Source of the DNA: Paracoccus saliphilus
Lineage (GTDB): Bacteria > Pseudomonadota > Alphaproteobacteria > Rhodobacterales > Rhodobacteraceae
Assembly: GCF_028553805.1 (NCBI RefSeq)
Contig: NZ_CP067140.1
Coordinates: 992,001-1,056,000 of the forward strand
DNA length: 64,000 nucleotides
Reading direction: 5' to 3'
The position numbers and the translations under genes were made by a program. The notes below the pieces were generated by a model that worked only from the letters and a program-made list of their open reading frames with translations, did not search any database and was not told where the DNA came from. Shown piece after piece: positions 18,279 through 27,362 of this stretch. Each line of letters begins with the position of its first letter. Positions within the stretch are counted from its first letter, which is position 1.

Positions 18279-19654
18279 TGAGTTTTGATTACGATCTGTT
18301 TGTCATCGGCGGCGGTTCGGGCGGGGTGCGCGCGGCGCGGATCGCGGCGGGACAGCATGGCGCCAAGGTCGGTCTGGCCGAGGAAAGCCGGATGGGCGGC
18401 ACCTGTGTCATCCGGGGCTGCGTGCCGAAAAAGCTGATGATCTTCGCCTCGAACGCCTCGTTGATGGCCGAGGAGATGCGCGGCTATGGCTGGGCCGATG
18501 CAGCAGCGGGCGGTTTCAGCTGGCGCGATTTCCGTGCCAAGCTGGATGCCGAGCTGAACCGGCTCGAGGCGGCCTATACCTCCGGCTTGAACAATGCCGG
18601 GGTCGAGATTCACCATCAACGCGCCCGGCTCGCCGATCACCACACGGTCGAACTGGCCGATGGCACGCGCAAGACCGCCAAGCATATCCTGATCGCCGCG
18701 GGCGGGCGTCCGGCCAAACCCGAGATTCCCGGGGCGGAACTGGGGCTGATCTCGGACGATTTGTTCCTGCTGGACGAGTTGCCGAAACGCGCCCTGCTGA
18801 TCGGCGGCGGCTTCATCGCCTGCGAATTCGCCACGATCCTGAACGGGTTGGGGGTCGAGACCGTGCAGGCCTACCGTGGCGACGCGGTGCTGCGCGGCTT
18901 TGACCGCGAAGCGCGCGAGATGGCGACGGCCCAGCTGAAGGATATCGGCGTCGATCTGCGACTGGGGCTGTCGCCAGTGGGGCTGGAAAAGGCCGGCGCC
19001 CGGATTGCTGCGCGTTTCGACGACGGCAGCGCGGATGAATTCGACGCGGTGTTCCTTGCGACGGGCCGCGCACCCTATACTTGGGGGCTGGGGCTCGAGA
19101 ATACCGGCGTCAATCTCAAGGATAGCGGTGCTATCGCAGTCGATGAATGGTCGCAAAGCTCGGTGCCGTCGATCTTTGCCGTGGGGGATGTGACCGACCG
19201 GGTCAACCTGACCCCGGTAGCTATCCGCGAGGGTCATTCCTTCGCCGATACGGTATTCGGCGACAAGGCTCGGCAGGTGAACCACGATCTGGTCGCCAGC
19301 GCCGTCTATCTGCGCCCGCATGAACTGGGCAGCATCGGCCTGACCGAGGAACAGGCGGCAGAGCGTGGGCCGGTCGATGTCTATTCGGCGGTGTTCCGGC
19401 CGATGCGTTCGATGTTCGCGGGCTCGGATGTCCGGATCATGATGAAATTGCTGGTCGAGCCGGAAAGTGATCGGGTTCTGGGCTGCCATATCTTTGGCCC
19501 CGAGGCCGGCGAGATGATCCAGCTGGCCGCGATTCCGATCACGATGGGCGCGACAAAGGCGGATTTCGACGCGGCAATGGCGGTACATCCGACCGCCGCG
19601 GAAGAGCTGGTGACGATGCGAAATGTGACCCGGCGACATGGTGGCGAAGGGTGA
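18278..19654 (+). CDS. gor: Glutathione-disulfide reductase
   Basis: This is an FAD- and NADPH-dependent enzyme that regenerates reduced glutathione. The 458-residue protein has the FAD motif VIGGGSGGVRAAR, the redox-active pair C43 and C48 in GGTCVIRGCVPKK, the NADPH fold LLIGGGFIACEFA, and the C-terminal HPTAAEELVTM with the catalytic His. The GCVPKK form separates it from lipoamide and mercuric reductases. It is coupled to rpiA through TGATG. hflK follows after an 82-base gap with its own promoter candidate. Confidence 0.96.
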   Translation: MSFDYDLFVIGGGSGGVRAARIAAGQHGAKVGLAEESRMGGTCVIRGCVPKKLMIFASNASLMAEEMRGYGWADAAAGGFSWRDFRAKLDAELNRLEAAYTSGLNNAGVEIHHQRARLADHHTVELADGTRKTAKHILIAAGGRPAKPEIPGAELGLISDDLFLLDELPKRALLIGGGFIACEFATILNGLGVETVQAYRGDAVLRGFDREAREMATAQLKDIGVDLRLGLSPVGLEKAGARIAARFDDGSADEFDAVFLATGRAPYTWGLGLENTGVNLKDSGAIAVDEWSQSSVPSIFAVGDVTDRVNLTPVAIREGHSFADTVFGDKARQVNHDLVASAVYLRPHELGSIGLTEEQAAERGPVDVYSAVFRPMRSMFAGSDVRIMMKLLVEPESDRVLGCHIFGPEAGEMIQLAAIPITMGATKADFDAAMAVHPTAAEELVTMRNVTRRHGGEG

Positions 19655-19670
19655 AAGCGGGCGGGCAGGG

Positions 19671-19699
19671 TTGACATTTGTTCCCCCGCCCCCAGTTTG
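19671..19699 (+). promoter_or_regulatory. Candidate sigma-32 (RpoH) promoter for hflK-hflC
   Basis: TTGACA (19671-19676) is followed after 14 bases by CCCAGTTTG (19691-19699), 38 bases before the hflK start. The arrangement matches the heat-shock type -35 TTGAAA and -10 CCCCAT-like boxes. It is the same architecture as that upstream of hsp20 in this window. A plain sigma-70 -35 with a poor -10 is the alternative. Confidence 0.45.
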
Positions 19700-19736
19700 C
19701 GACTAACGGAATTGACAGGGAAGGAAGGTCAAACAC

Positions 19737-20945
19737 ATGGCAAATCAGGGCCCTTGGGGCGGCGGCGGTAAAGGCGGCGGAGGTGACGATGATCGCGGAA
19801 AGCGCCCGTCGAACCGGCCTTGGGACGATCAGCAGCCTCCGAAGGGCGGGCCGGAACGTCCAGGTCAGCAGGGCGAGCAGATGCCCGAAATCGAAGAGCT
19901 GATGAAAAAGGGGCAAGAGCGGCTGCGCGTGCTGATGGGCGGTCGCGGCGGCGGCGGTGACCGGAATGGCGGCGGTGGACGCGGACCCTCCGGACCGGGC
20001 GGTCTCGGCTTCAATCGCACCACGGTTTCCATCGTGGCGCTGGTTGCCATCGCTGTCTGGGCCTTCTCGAGCTTTTACCGTGTGCAGACCAACGAAAAGA
20101 GCGTTGAATTCCTGTTCGGCCGTGCCGTGGCCGTGGGGTCAGAAGGTCTGAACTTCGCGCCTTGGCCCGTCGTGAAGGCCGAGGTCGTGTCCGTGACCAA
20201 TGAACGTGTGACCGAGATCGGCACCGGACGTGCCGGGCCGATGGATAGCGGGCTGATGCTGACCAGCGACCAGAATATCGTGGATATGGAATACCAGGTC
20301 GTCTGGAACATCGCCGATCCCGAGAAATTCCTGTTCAACCTTGCCGATCCGGCCGACACGATCCGCGCCGTTTCTGAATCGGCGATGCGTGATATTATCG
20401 CCCGCAGCGAGCTGGCGCCGATCCTCAACCGCGACCGGGGCTCCATCGCGAGCGACCTCAAGGATGCCGTGCAGCGAACGCTGGACGCCTATCAATCGGG
20501 TATCAACGTGGTTCGTGTGAACCTTGACCGGGCCGATCCGCCGCAAGAGGTGATCGACGCGTTCCGCGAAGTGCAGGCCGCGCAGCAAGAGCGTGACCGC
20601 CTTGAGAAAGAGGCAGACGCCTATGCCAACCGCGTCCTCGCCGAGGCACGGGGGCAGGCGGCAGCGCTGGTAGAAGAGGCAGAGGGTTATCGTGCCCAGG
20701 CCGTGAATACCGCAGAGGGTGAGGCCTCGCGCTTCAACGCGATTTACGAGGAGTATGTCAAGGCGCCGGAAGTGACCCGTCGCCGGATGTATCTGGAAAC
20801 GATGGAGAAGGTTCTGGGCGGTCTCGACAAGATCATCCTTGATGAAGGTGGCGAAGGCTCGAATGTCGTGCCCTATCTGCCGCTGGATCAATTGCGCCGC
20901 TCGGGCGGTGGCAGCAACAGCAACTCGACCGGAGGGACGAACTGA
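19737..20945 (+). CDS. hflK: FtsH protease modulator HflK
   Basis: This is an inner-membrane SPFH-domain protein that forms, with HflC, a periplasmic cage controlling the FtsH protease. The 402-residue protein has a Gly/Arg-rich cytoplasmic N-terminus (about residues 1-95), one membrane helix (TVSIVALVAIAVWAFSSF), the SPFH domain (FGRAVAVGSEGLNFAPWP), a long coiled coil (EVQAAQQERDRLEKEADAYANRVLAEARGQ, split here as EVQAAQQERDRLEKEAD and AYANRVLAEARGQ), and a Gly/Ser/Asn tail. GGAAGGAAGG lies just before the start. TGATG overlap couples it to hflC. Confidence 0.95.
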   Translation: MANQGPWGGGGKGGGGDDDRGKRPSNRPWDDQQPPKGGPERPGQQGEQMPEIEELMKKGQERLRVLMGGRGGGGDRNGGGGRGPSGPGGLGFNRTTVSIVALVAIAVWAFSSFYRVQTNEKSVEFLFGRAVAVGSEGLNFAPWPVVKAEVVSVTNERVTEIGTGRAGPMDSGLMLTSDQNIVDMEYQVVWNIADPEKFLFNLADPADTIRAVSESAMRDIIARSELAPILNRDRGSIASDLKDAVQRTLDAYQSGINVVRVNLDRADPPQEVIDAFREVQAAQQERDRLEKEADAYANRVLAEARGQAAALVEEAEGYRAQAVNTAEGEASRFNAIYEEYVKAPEVTRRRMYLETMEKVLGGLDKIILDEGGEGSNVVPYLPLDQLRRSGGGSNSNSTGGTN

Positions 20946-22255
20946 TGGCCGCCCGCAAAATAGCTTTATCCGCCCTTGCGGTTCCCGTCGTCATCGTGAT
21001 CGTCTTCCTGGGTCTCTCTGCAATCTTCATTGTTGACGAACGCGAGAAGGGGCTGGTCCTGCGTCTTGGCCGCGTCGTCGCGGTGAAGGAAGAGCCGGGG
21101 ATGGGCATCAAGATGCCGTTCGTCGACAATGTGGTCAAATATGACGACCGTATTCTCGGTCTGCCGACCACACCGCTGGAAGTGACGCCGCTGGACGATC
21201 GCCGCTTGGTGGTCGATGCTTTCGCGCGCTGGCGCATCACGGATCCGGTCGGCTTTCGTCAGGCTGTCGGCGCAGGCGGTGTCGAGGTGGCCCAGGGTCG
21301 GCTGGAGCCGATCGTGAATGCTGCGATCCGCGAGGTTCTGGGTGCCGTACCCTCGACCGATGTGCTGTCCGACGACCGGACCACCCTGATGAACCAGATC
21401 CGCGACGAGGCACGGAAAAACTCGTCCGGCCTAGGGGTCGAGATCATCGACGTGCGCCTGACCCGTACCGATCTGCCCGAGCAGAACCTGAACGCCACAT
21501 ATGCCCGGATGCGGGCAGAGCGTGAGCGTGAAGCGGCGGATGAGAAGGCAAGGGGTGGCGAGGCCGCGCAGCGTGTTCGCGCCGCCGCCGACCGGACGGT
21601 TGTCGAATTGACTTCCGAGGCACAAAAGCGTGCCGATATCGTTCGCGGTGAAGCCGATGCGGTCCGGAACGCGATCTATGCCGATGCCTTTGGCCGTGAC
21701 CCTGAATTCTTCGCATTCACCCGTTCCATGACCTCCTATGAGCGCGCGCTTCAGGGCGAAAACAGCCAGATGGTGATCAGTCCGGATGGCGAATTCTTCA
21801 GCTACCTGGCCGCGGACGGTTCCAAGACAGCCAATCCGGCGTCAGAGCCGGTGCCTCCCGGAGAGCGCGCCTCGGAAGCTCAAAGCCGGGCTCAGAGCTC
21901 GACGGTGGGCGAGGATCAGGACCTGGTCACCCCGGAAGTCACCGATCGCGAGGGCAAACCCTTGGGTGAATCGGCGGGAGTGAAACTGACCCCGGTCCCG
22001 GAAAGCCTTGTGACCCCGCCCGAGGAACCCTCGGCCGTGATGCCACCCTCCGGGGAGCAGAGCACGGAGGGCGGGGCAGAAGCGCAAGGGCAAAACCCCG
22101 CGGAAGAGGCTGCGCCCGCAGATGACGGAGCTTCGGAAGAAACTCCCCCGGCAGAAGAGGCCGCACCGCCAGCCGAAGAAGATGCTCCGGCGGCGGAAGA
22201 GGCGGCACCCCCTGCTGATGAAACCGCACCGGCGGAAGAGCAAAACGGGAACTGA
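20945..22255 (+). CDS. hflC: FtsH protease modulator HflC with long acidic tail
   Basis: This is the partner of HflK. Residues 1-292 are a normal HflC: a membrane helix near the N-terminus (LAVPVVIVIVFLGLSAIF), the SPFH domain with EEPGMGIKMPFVDNVV, the ATYARMRAEREREAADE helix, and the DPEFFAFTRSMTSYERAL closing region. Residues 293-436 form an extra Ala/Pro/Glu-rich low-complexity tail with repeated PAEEAAPP-type units, unlike the roughly 300-residue proteins of most species. By analogy with the HflKC cage the tail would be periplasmic. It ends at a strong stem-loop and is followed by a DegP-type protease. Confidence 0.93.
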   Translation: MAARKIALSALAVPVVIVIVFLGLSAIFIVDEREKGLVLRLGRVVAVKEEPGMGIKMPFVDNVVKYDDRILGLPTTPLEVTPLDDRRLVVDAFARWRITDPVGFRQAVGAGGVEVAQGRLEPIVNAAIREVLGAVPSTDVLSDDRTTLMNQIRDEARKNSSGLGVEIIDVRLTRTDLPEQNLNATYARMRAEREREAADEKARGGEAAQRVRAAADRTVVELTSEAQKRADIVRGEADAVRNAIYADAFGRDPEFFAFTRSMTSYERALQGENSQMVISPDGEFFSYLAADGSKTANPASEPVPPGERASEAQSRAQSSTVGEDQDLVTPEVTDREGKPLGESAGVKLTPVPESLVTPPEEPSAVMPPSGEQSTEGGAEAQGQNPAEEAAPADDGASEETPPAEEAAPPAEEDAPAAEEAAPPADETAPAEEQNGN

Positions 22256-22257
22256 GA

Positions 22258-22294
22258 CAAGGGCGGGCGGAAACATGGTTTTCCGCCCGTCTTG
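22258..22294 (+). terminator. Strong stem-loop after hflC
   Basis: A perfect 10-bp stem, CGGGCGGAAA (22264-22273) and TTTCCGCCCG (22280-22289), has an outer CAAG/CTTG extension. It begins three bases after the hflC stop. No T-run follows (CAATAAAAG), so it is either a weak factor-independent terminator or a 3'-end stabiliser. Confidence 0.5.
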
Positions 22295-22429
22295 CAATAA
22301 AAGTCACGATCAGTTCACTCGCTGCGAGCGTGCTTTATTTGCAACGAGCCGCGAAATCCGTTTCACATCAATCCTGTCCCGGCTGCGATCGATCAGTCGA
22401 AATTCAATTGAAATATGAGGACACTCAGC

Positions 22430-23989
22430 ATGAAACCGCTTTCTCCTCGGCATCTTCTCACTGCCTCGGCCTTGGCCGTGAGCCTTGGGCTCGGCTTTGC
22501 CGCCGCGCAGCAGACCAAGCCCGATGTTTCGCCCGAAGTCAGTCAGCAGGCACAGGAGGCGGCGAATAACAACGAGCCGCTGACCGCACCGAAAGCCGAA
22601 CAAACCGCCCCCGGCGTGATGCCGCAAAGTTTTGCCGACCTGGTCGAACAGGTCTCCCCGGCGGTCGTGAACATCACCACCACCGCCGTTGTCTCGCAGC
22701 CGACGCGCGGACCGGGACCGGTTTTCCCCGAGGGAAGCCCGTTCGAGGATCTGTTCCGCGATTTCGGATTCCCCGGAGTTCCGGGGCCTGACGGGGCTCC
22801 GAACCGGCCGCAGCGGTCGAATGCACTGGGTTCGGGATTCGTGATTTCGGCGGATGGTTATATCGTCACGAATAACCATGTCATCGAAGGTGCCGACGAG
22901 ATCGAGATAGAGTTCTATTCGGGCAATACGCTGCCGGCCAAGGTGGTGGGGACCGACCCGAAAACCGATGTCGCGCTGCTGAAGGTGGAAAGCAACGACG
23001 CGATCCCGTTCGTGAAATTCGGTGATTCCGATTCGGCGCGCGTGGGCGATTGGGTGCTGGCCCTGGGCAATCCGCTCGGACAGGGCTTCTCGGCCAGTTC
23101 GGGGATCGTTTCGGCCCGTAACCGCGAGCTGTCGGGCACATATGACGATTACCTGCAAACCGACGCGGCCATCAATCGCGGCAATTCCGGCGGCCCGCTC
23201 TTCAATCTCGACGGAGAGGTGATCGGCGTGAATACCGCGATCCTGTCGCCCAATGGCGGATCGATCGGGATCGGTTTCTCGATGACCTCCAACCTCGTGT
23301 CGAAGGTGGTCGATCAACTGCGCGAATATGGCGAGACACGCCGCGGCTGGCTGGGCGTCAAGATCCAGGACGTGACCCCCGACATGGCCGAGGCCCTGGG
23401 GCTGGAAGCCAAGGGCGGTGCGATGGTGACGGATGTTCCCGATGGTCCGGCCAAGGATGCCGGGATGCAGGCGGGCGATGTCATCACCGGCTTCGATGGC
23501 GGCGAGGTCAAGGATATCCGCGAGTTGGTGCAGCGTGTCGCCGATGCCCCGGCCGGTGAGCCGGTCGAGGTGACGGTGCAACGCGATGGCGAACCCGTGA
23601 CCCTGACCGTGACGCTTGGCCGCCGCGAGGTGGCCGAGGGCACCACCGATGAGCCGCAGGCGACACCGACAGCTCCGGGTGAAGAGGAATTGCTGGGGAT
23701 GACCATCGCCACGCTGACCCCGGAAATCGCGTCCGAGCTCGATCTGCCCAACGGTATGCAAGGCTTGGTGGTCAAGGATGTCGATCCCGAAGGCGCCGCC
23801 GCCGACAAGGGATTGATGGCAGGGGATGTCATCACCGAAGCAGGCCAGCAGGCCGTTACCTCGCTGTCGGACCTGAACGCCCGAATCGAAGAGGCGCGGG
23901 AAGCGGGCCGGAAATCGGTTCTGGTCCTGATCCGTCGCGGGGGCGAGCCGCGTTTCGTCGCGCTGCCGATCGATGAGTCCTCCGAATAA
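22430..23989 (+). CDS. DegP/Do-family periplasmic serine endoprotease
   Basis: This is an HtrA-type protease and chaperone for misfolded envelope proteins. The 519-residue precursor has a signal peptide ending near AAAQQ and a trypsin-like domain with catalytic triad H150 (TNNHVIEG), D180 (DPKTDVALLKV) and S253 (RGNSGGPLFN). Two PDZ domains follow (about residues 290-390 and 410-519). The start at 22430 is preferred because GAGGA precedes it by nine bases; an in-frame ATG at 22415 would add five residues. It follows hflKC, in keeping with a shared role in envelope protein quality control. Confidence 0.93.
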   Translation: MKPLSPRHLLTASALAVSLGLGFAAAQQTKPDVSPEVSQQAQEAANNNEPLTAPKAEQTAPGVMPQSFADLVEQVSPAVVNITTTAVVSQPTRGPGPVFPEGSPFEDLFRDFGFPGVPGPDGAPNRPQRSNALGSGFVISADGYIVTNNHVIEGADEIEIEFYSGNTLPAKVVGTDPKTDVALLKVESNDAIPFVKFGDSDSARVGDWVLALGNPLGQGFSASSGIVSARNRELSGTYDDYLQTDAAINRGNSGGPLFNLDGEVIGVNTAILSPNGGSIGIGFSMTSNLVSKVVDQLREYGETRRGWLGVKIQDVTPDMAEALGLEAKGGAMVTDVPDGPAKDAGMQAGDVITGFDGGEVKDIRELVQRVADAPAGEPVEVTVQRDGEPVTLTVTLGRREVAEGTTDEPQATPTAPGEEELLGMTIATLTPEIASELDLPNGMQGLVVKDVDPEGAAADKGLMAGDVITEAGQQAVTSLSDLNARIEEAREAGRKSVLVLIRRGGEPRFVALPIDESSE

Positions 23990-24015
23990 GTCCCGTATCT
24001 GCCGATGAGACAGAA

Positions 24016-24044
24016 GGGGCGGGCCAGCCGGTCCGCCTCTTTTC
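24016..24044 (+). terminator. Factor-independent terminator after degP
   Basis: The hairpin pairs GGGGCGGGCC (24016-24025) with GGTCCGCCTC (24030-24039), including two G-U pairs, and has an AGCC loop. It is followed by TTTTC, giving a short T-run. It sits 26 bases after the degP stop, before ferredoxin. Confidence 0.7.
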
Positions 24045-24057
24045 ATTGCGCTGGTGA

Positions 24058-24417
<360 letters not shown>

Positions 24418-24466
24418 CGCAAACCGATCTCGCCTCGCAGTCAGATATTGCCCCAGCAAGCGGCCG

Positions 24467-24537
24467 CTTCTTCTTCATGAAAATATCCTGCTGGGGGTCA
24501 GGGGGATGCGAAATCCCCCTGCCATCGCGGGACGCAA
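24467..24537 (-). repeat. Dispersed 3'-end hairpin repeat, copy B
   Basis: Read on the minus strand, this copy starts with TTGCGTCCCGCGATGGC, then the hairpin AGGGGGATTT...AATCCCCCT-type stem, then GGATATTTTCATGAAGAAGAAG in the usual order. It lies in the convergent gap between ferredoxin and the MFS gene, and has the orientation of the MFS gene's 3' end. Confidence 0.8.
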
Positions 24538-24562
24538 ATTCACGGCCTCCGCCTGCAGGATG

Positions 24563-25768
24563 TCAGCCGGTCACCCGGGTCTCGCGGCGATGACGGAGCG
24601 TCAGCCATGCCAGCGCCAGCCCCGCAAGCGCCAGGAAGGGCAGCATCGCCAGGTTGACCGCGCTCCATCCGGCCTGCGGCGATCCTCCGAGACAGTTCAT
24701 CAGCCCTCCCGAAGAGAGCGAGGCGATGAACACACCGGTGAAGACCACGAAATCATTCATGCCCTGCACCCGGCCACGCTCGGCGGGGCTATGGGATCGG
24801 GCAAGCATCGCCGTCGCGCCGATGAAGCCGAAATTCCAGCCCAGCCCCAGCAGGATCAATGCGCCGAAGAAATTCGTGAGTTCCACCCCCGCCAGCGCGA
24901 CACCCCCGGCCAGGGCCAGCAGGATCAGGCCCAGCCCGACGATGCGGGTGGTGCCAAAGCGGTTGATCAACGGCCCGGTGATGAAGCTGGGCGCATACAT
25001 GGCCAGCACATGCGCGCTGACGATATCGGCGGCGTTATTGGCGGCGAAACCGCAGCCGACCACGGCAAGCGGGGTCGAGGTCATCACCAGGTTCATCAAT
25101 GCGTAGGATACCATTGCGCAGATCATCGCCACGACGATGGCCGGTTCGCGCAAAAGCTGCGGCAGCGGCCGCCCCTGGTCCTCGCCATCCTGCGCGACGG
25201 GGGGCTTGGGAATGTCCAGGAACATGAACAGGGCCAGTCCCAGCAGGTTGACCACGATCACGGCGATATAGCTGCCAAGGAAGGGGATCGCCCCCAGGTC
25301 GTTGGTCGTCCGCGCGATGGCCGGGCCGATCACGGCCGCCGCCAATCCCCCCGCCATCACCCAGCTGATCGCGCGGGCCTCGAATTCAGGGGGCGCGGTA
25401 TCGGTTGCGGCGAAGCGAAAGAATCCCTGCGCCGACATGTAGATTCCCGTCATCAGCCCGCCCGCCATGAACAGCCAGAAACTGCCGAACCACAGCGCGG
25501 CGGCAGAAACCGCCGCTCCCAACGCGCCCGCCAGAACCGCCAGCATGAAACCGGCGCGCCGCCCGTGATGCTGCATGAAGCGGGCCAAAGGTCGCGCGGT
25601 CAGGGCAGAGCCCAGGATGATCATCGACAGGGGCAGGGTGGCAAGGCAGGCATTGGGCGCGATGGTCTGCCCGGCCAGGCCGCCGAGGATGAAATTGACC
25701 GGCATCTGCGCGCCAAGCAGGGCCTGCGCGGCAACCAGCACCACGACATTGCGCCGGGCGCGGGTCAT
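24563..25768 (-). CDS. MFS transporter of unknown substrate
   Basis: This is a roughly 401-residue major facilitator with about twelve hydrophobic segments and a charged central loop (IPKPPVAQDGEDQGRPLPQLL). Family features include RPLARFMQHHGRRAGF in the loop between helices 2 and 3 and HSPAERGRVQGMNDF in the second half. The start is uncertain: the ATG at 25768 is used, but a TTG at 25786 overlaps the eda stop as TTGA. Either way it is closely linked to, and probably translated with, KDPG aldolase. A sugar-acid substrate would fit the partner, but that is inference only. Confidence 0.85.
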   Translation of the reverse strand: MTRARRNVVVLVAAQALLGAQMPVNFILGGLAGQTIAPNACLATLPLSMIILGSALTARPLARFMQHHGRRAGFMLAVLAGALGAAVSAAALWFGSFWLFMAGGLMTGIYMSAQGFFRFAATDTAPPEFEARAISWVMAGGLAAAVIGPAIARTTNDLGAIPFLGSYIAVIVVNLLGLALFMFLDIPKPPVAQDGEDQGRPLPQLLREPAIVVAMICAMVSYALMNLVMTSTPLAVVGCGFAANNAADIVSAHVLAMYAPSFITGPLINRFGTTRIVGLGLILLALAGGVALAGVELTNFFGALILLGLGWNFGFIGATAMLARSHSPAERGRVQGMNDFVVFTGVFIASLSSGGLMNCLGGSPQAGWSAVNLAMLPFLALAGLALAWLTLRHRRETRVTG

Positions 25769-25782
25769 GCTCGCCGCGGTGC

Positions 25783-26427
25783 TCAACTGCGTGGCAGGGC
25801 CGCGGCGGTCCGCGCCCGGTCCTTGATCGCTTGCCAGTTGCCTGCCGCCATGTCGGCATCATTCACGATCCAGCTGCCGCCGACGCAGATGACATTGGGC
25901 AGGCCCAGGTAATCGCCCGCATTATTGGGCGAGACGCCGCCCGTCGGGCAGAAACTGATCTTCGGCAGCGGACCGGCCAGCGATTTCAGGGCAGGGGCGC
26001 CGCCCGCCGCCTCGGCGGGAAAGAATTTCAGCATGTCGAACCCGGCATCCGCCGCCCGCATCACCTCGGAGGCGGTGACCGCGCCGGGCAGCAGCGGCAG
26101 TTCCAATTCGGCGCAGGCCATGATCAGCTTACCCGTGGCGCCCGGAGAGACGGCGAATTCCGCCCCGGCATCCTTGGCGCGTTTCGCGTCGTCCGGGGTC
26201 AGCACGGTGCCCGCGCCGACATGTCCGCCCTCGACCGCCGACATCGCCCGGATCGCGTCCAGCGCGGCATCCGAGCGCAGGGTTACCTCCAGCACCGGCA
26301 ATCCGCCCGTCACCAGTGCTCGTGCCAGATCGGCGGCCTTGCCGGCATCCTTGATGACGATCACCGGCACGACCGGGGCCAACTGGCACAACGCGCGGGT
26401 TTTCTGCGATTGGAGTTCTGGGGTCAT
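25783..26427 (-). CDS. eda: KDPG/KHG aldolase (Entner-Doudoroff)
   Basis: It cleaves 2-keto-3-deoxy-6-phosphogluconate to pyruvate and glyceraldehyde 3-phosphate, the final step of the Entner-Doudoroff pathway. The 214-residue protein has E47 in LEVTLRSD, the Schiff-base lysine K134 in LKFFPAE, and GAGTVLTPDDA and PTGGVSPNNA in the usual places. GAGGTGAGG precedes the start. edd is not adjacent. A carrier gene follows directly on the same strand. Confidence 0.95.
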   Translation of the reverse strand: MTPELQSQKTRALCQLAPVVPVIVIKDAGKAADLARALVTGGLPVLEVTLRSDAALDAIRAMSAVEGGHVGAGTVLTPDDAKRAKDAGAEFAVSPGATGKLIMACAELELPLLPGAVTASEVMRAADAGFDMLKFFPAEAAGGAPALKSLAGPLPKISFCPTGGVSPNNAGDYLGLPNVICVGGSWIVNDADMAAGNWQAIKDRARTAAALPRS

Positions 26428-26555
26428 GGCCTCACCTCACTGGCGGAAATCGCCTGCAAACTGACCCCATTGTTCCGGCAATGCAAGCAACTTGCCGTAA
26501 CTTGCGGGCGCGACGCTTTTCCGCTGGGGTCGATGGCCTGTCGATGAAGCGGCGA

Positions 26556-27218
26556 TCACATCCTGCCCAGGTGCAGGGCCGTGAAGATGGCCGAATAATG
26601 CACCGCCGCCGCCGCAATGACGAAGCTGTGCCAGATCGCGTTCTGGAAACGCAGCTTTTCCCACAGGTGAAAGCTTATCCCGGCGGAATAGATCAGCCCG
26701 CCGATGACGACCAGCCACATGGACGCCCCCGGCAGATAGCCCGAGATCGGTCCGATCGCGATCAGCCCGCTCCACCCCATGGCGAGATAGAGCAGCACCG
26801 CCAGCCGGTCGCCCCGGCCGGGGAAAACGCATTTCAGCACGATCCCCAGCAATGCGACCGACCATATCCAGGCAAGCAGTGCGGTGATCTGCGGATCATC
26901 GATCCCTTGCTGAAGAAGCGGCGTGTAGGTTGCCGCGATCAGGATGAAGATGGCCGAATGATCGAAGCGCCGCATCACCCATTTGAAACGCGAATGCGGC
27001 AGCATGTTGTAAGCAAAAGAGATCCCGAGGGCGAGAACCAGCCCCAGGCTGTAGATCCAGACGGCGATCTGCTCGCCCCCGCCGCCCCATAATGTCGCAT
27101 AGAAGATCAACGCGGTCGCACCGATCAGCGCGAAAGCCACGCCGATGCCGTGAACGATTCCGTCCACCAGCAACTCATAGAAGTCATAGGGTCTGCCAAA
27201 CTGAAATTGTGAGGTCAT
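26556..27218 (-). CDS. TrhA / hemolysin III family membrane protein
   Basis: This is a 220-residue PAQR-related integral membrane protein with about seven membrane helices. Conserved residues include the helix-1 region ELLVDGIVHGIGV, MLPHSRFKWVMRRFDHSAIF with its acidic/His motif, and the C-terminal IWHSFVIAAAAVHYSA, where the histidines are the probable metal ligands. Members affect membrane fluidity homeostasis in E. coli and were first named for haemolytic effects. A toxin role is not implied here. Confidence 0.9.
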   Translation of the reverse strand: MTSQFQFGRPYDFYELLVDGIVHGIGVAFALIGATALIFYATLWGGGGEQIAVWIYSLGLVLALGISFAYNMLPHSRFKWVMRRFDHSAIFILIAATYTPLLQQGIDDPQITALLAWIWSVALLGIVLKCVFPGRGDRLAVLLYLAMGWSGLIAIGPISGYLPGASMWLVVIGGLIYSAGISFHLWEKLRFQNAIWHSFVIAAAAVHYSAIFTALHLGRM

Positions 27219-27362
27219 TTGCGGCAGGGCCTGTCGTCACGGGAAAGCCTTGCTTATCATGATGCGCGATAACAGCGGATGACGCAACGTGGCCTGCGTG
27301 CTTTTCTTGGCTCATCCCCTTGCCAAAGCAGCCCGGAGCGGCTATTTCCCCCTCACTTCTCA

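Noticed and set aside
18095..19639. Minus-strand open frame of 514 codons over gor
   Set aside because: Antisense to a complete glutathione reductase; no independent support.
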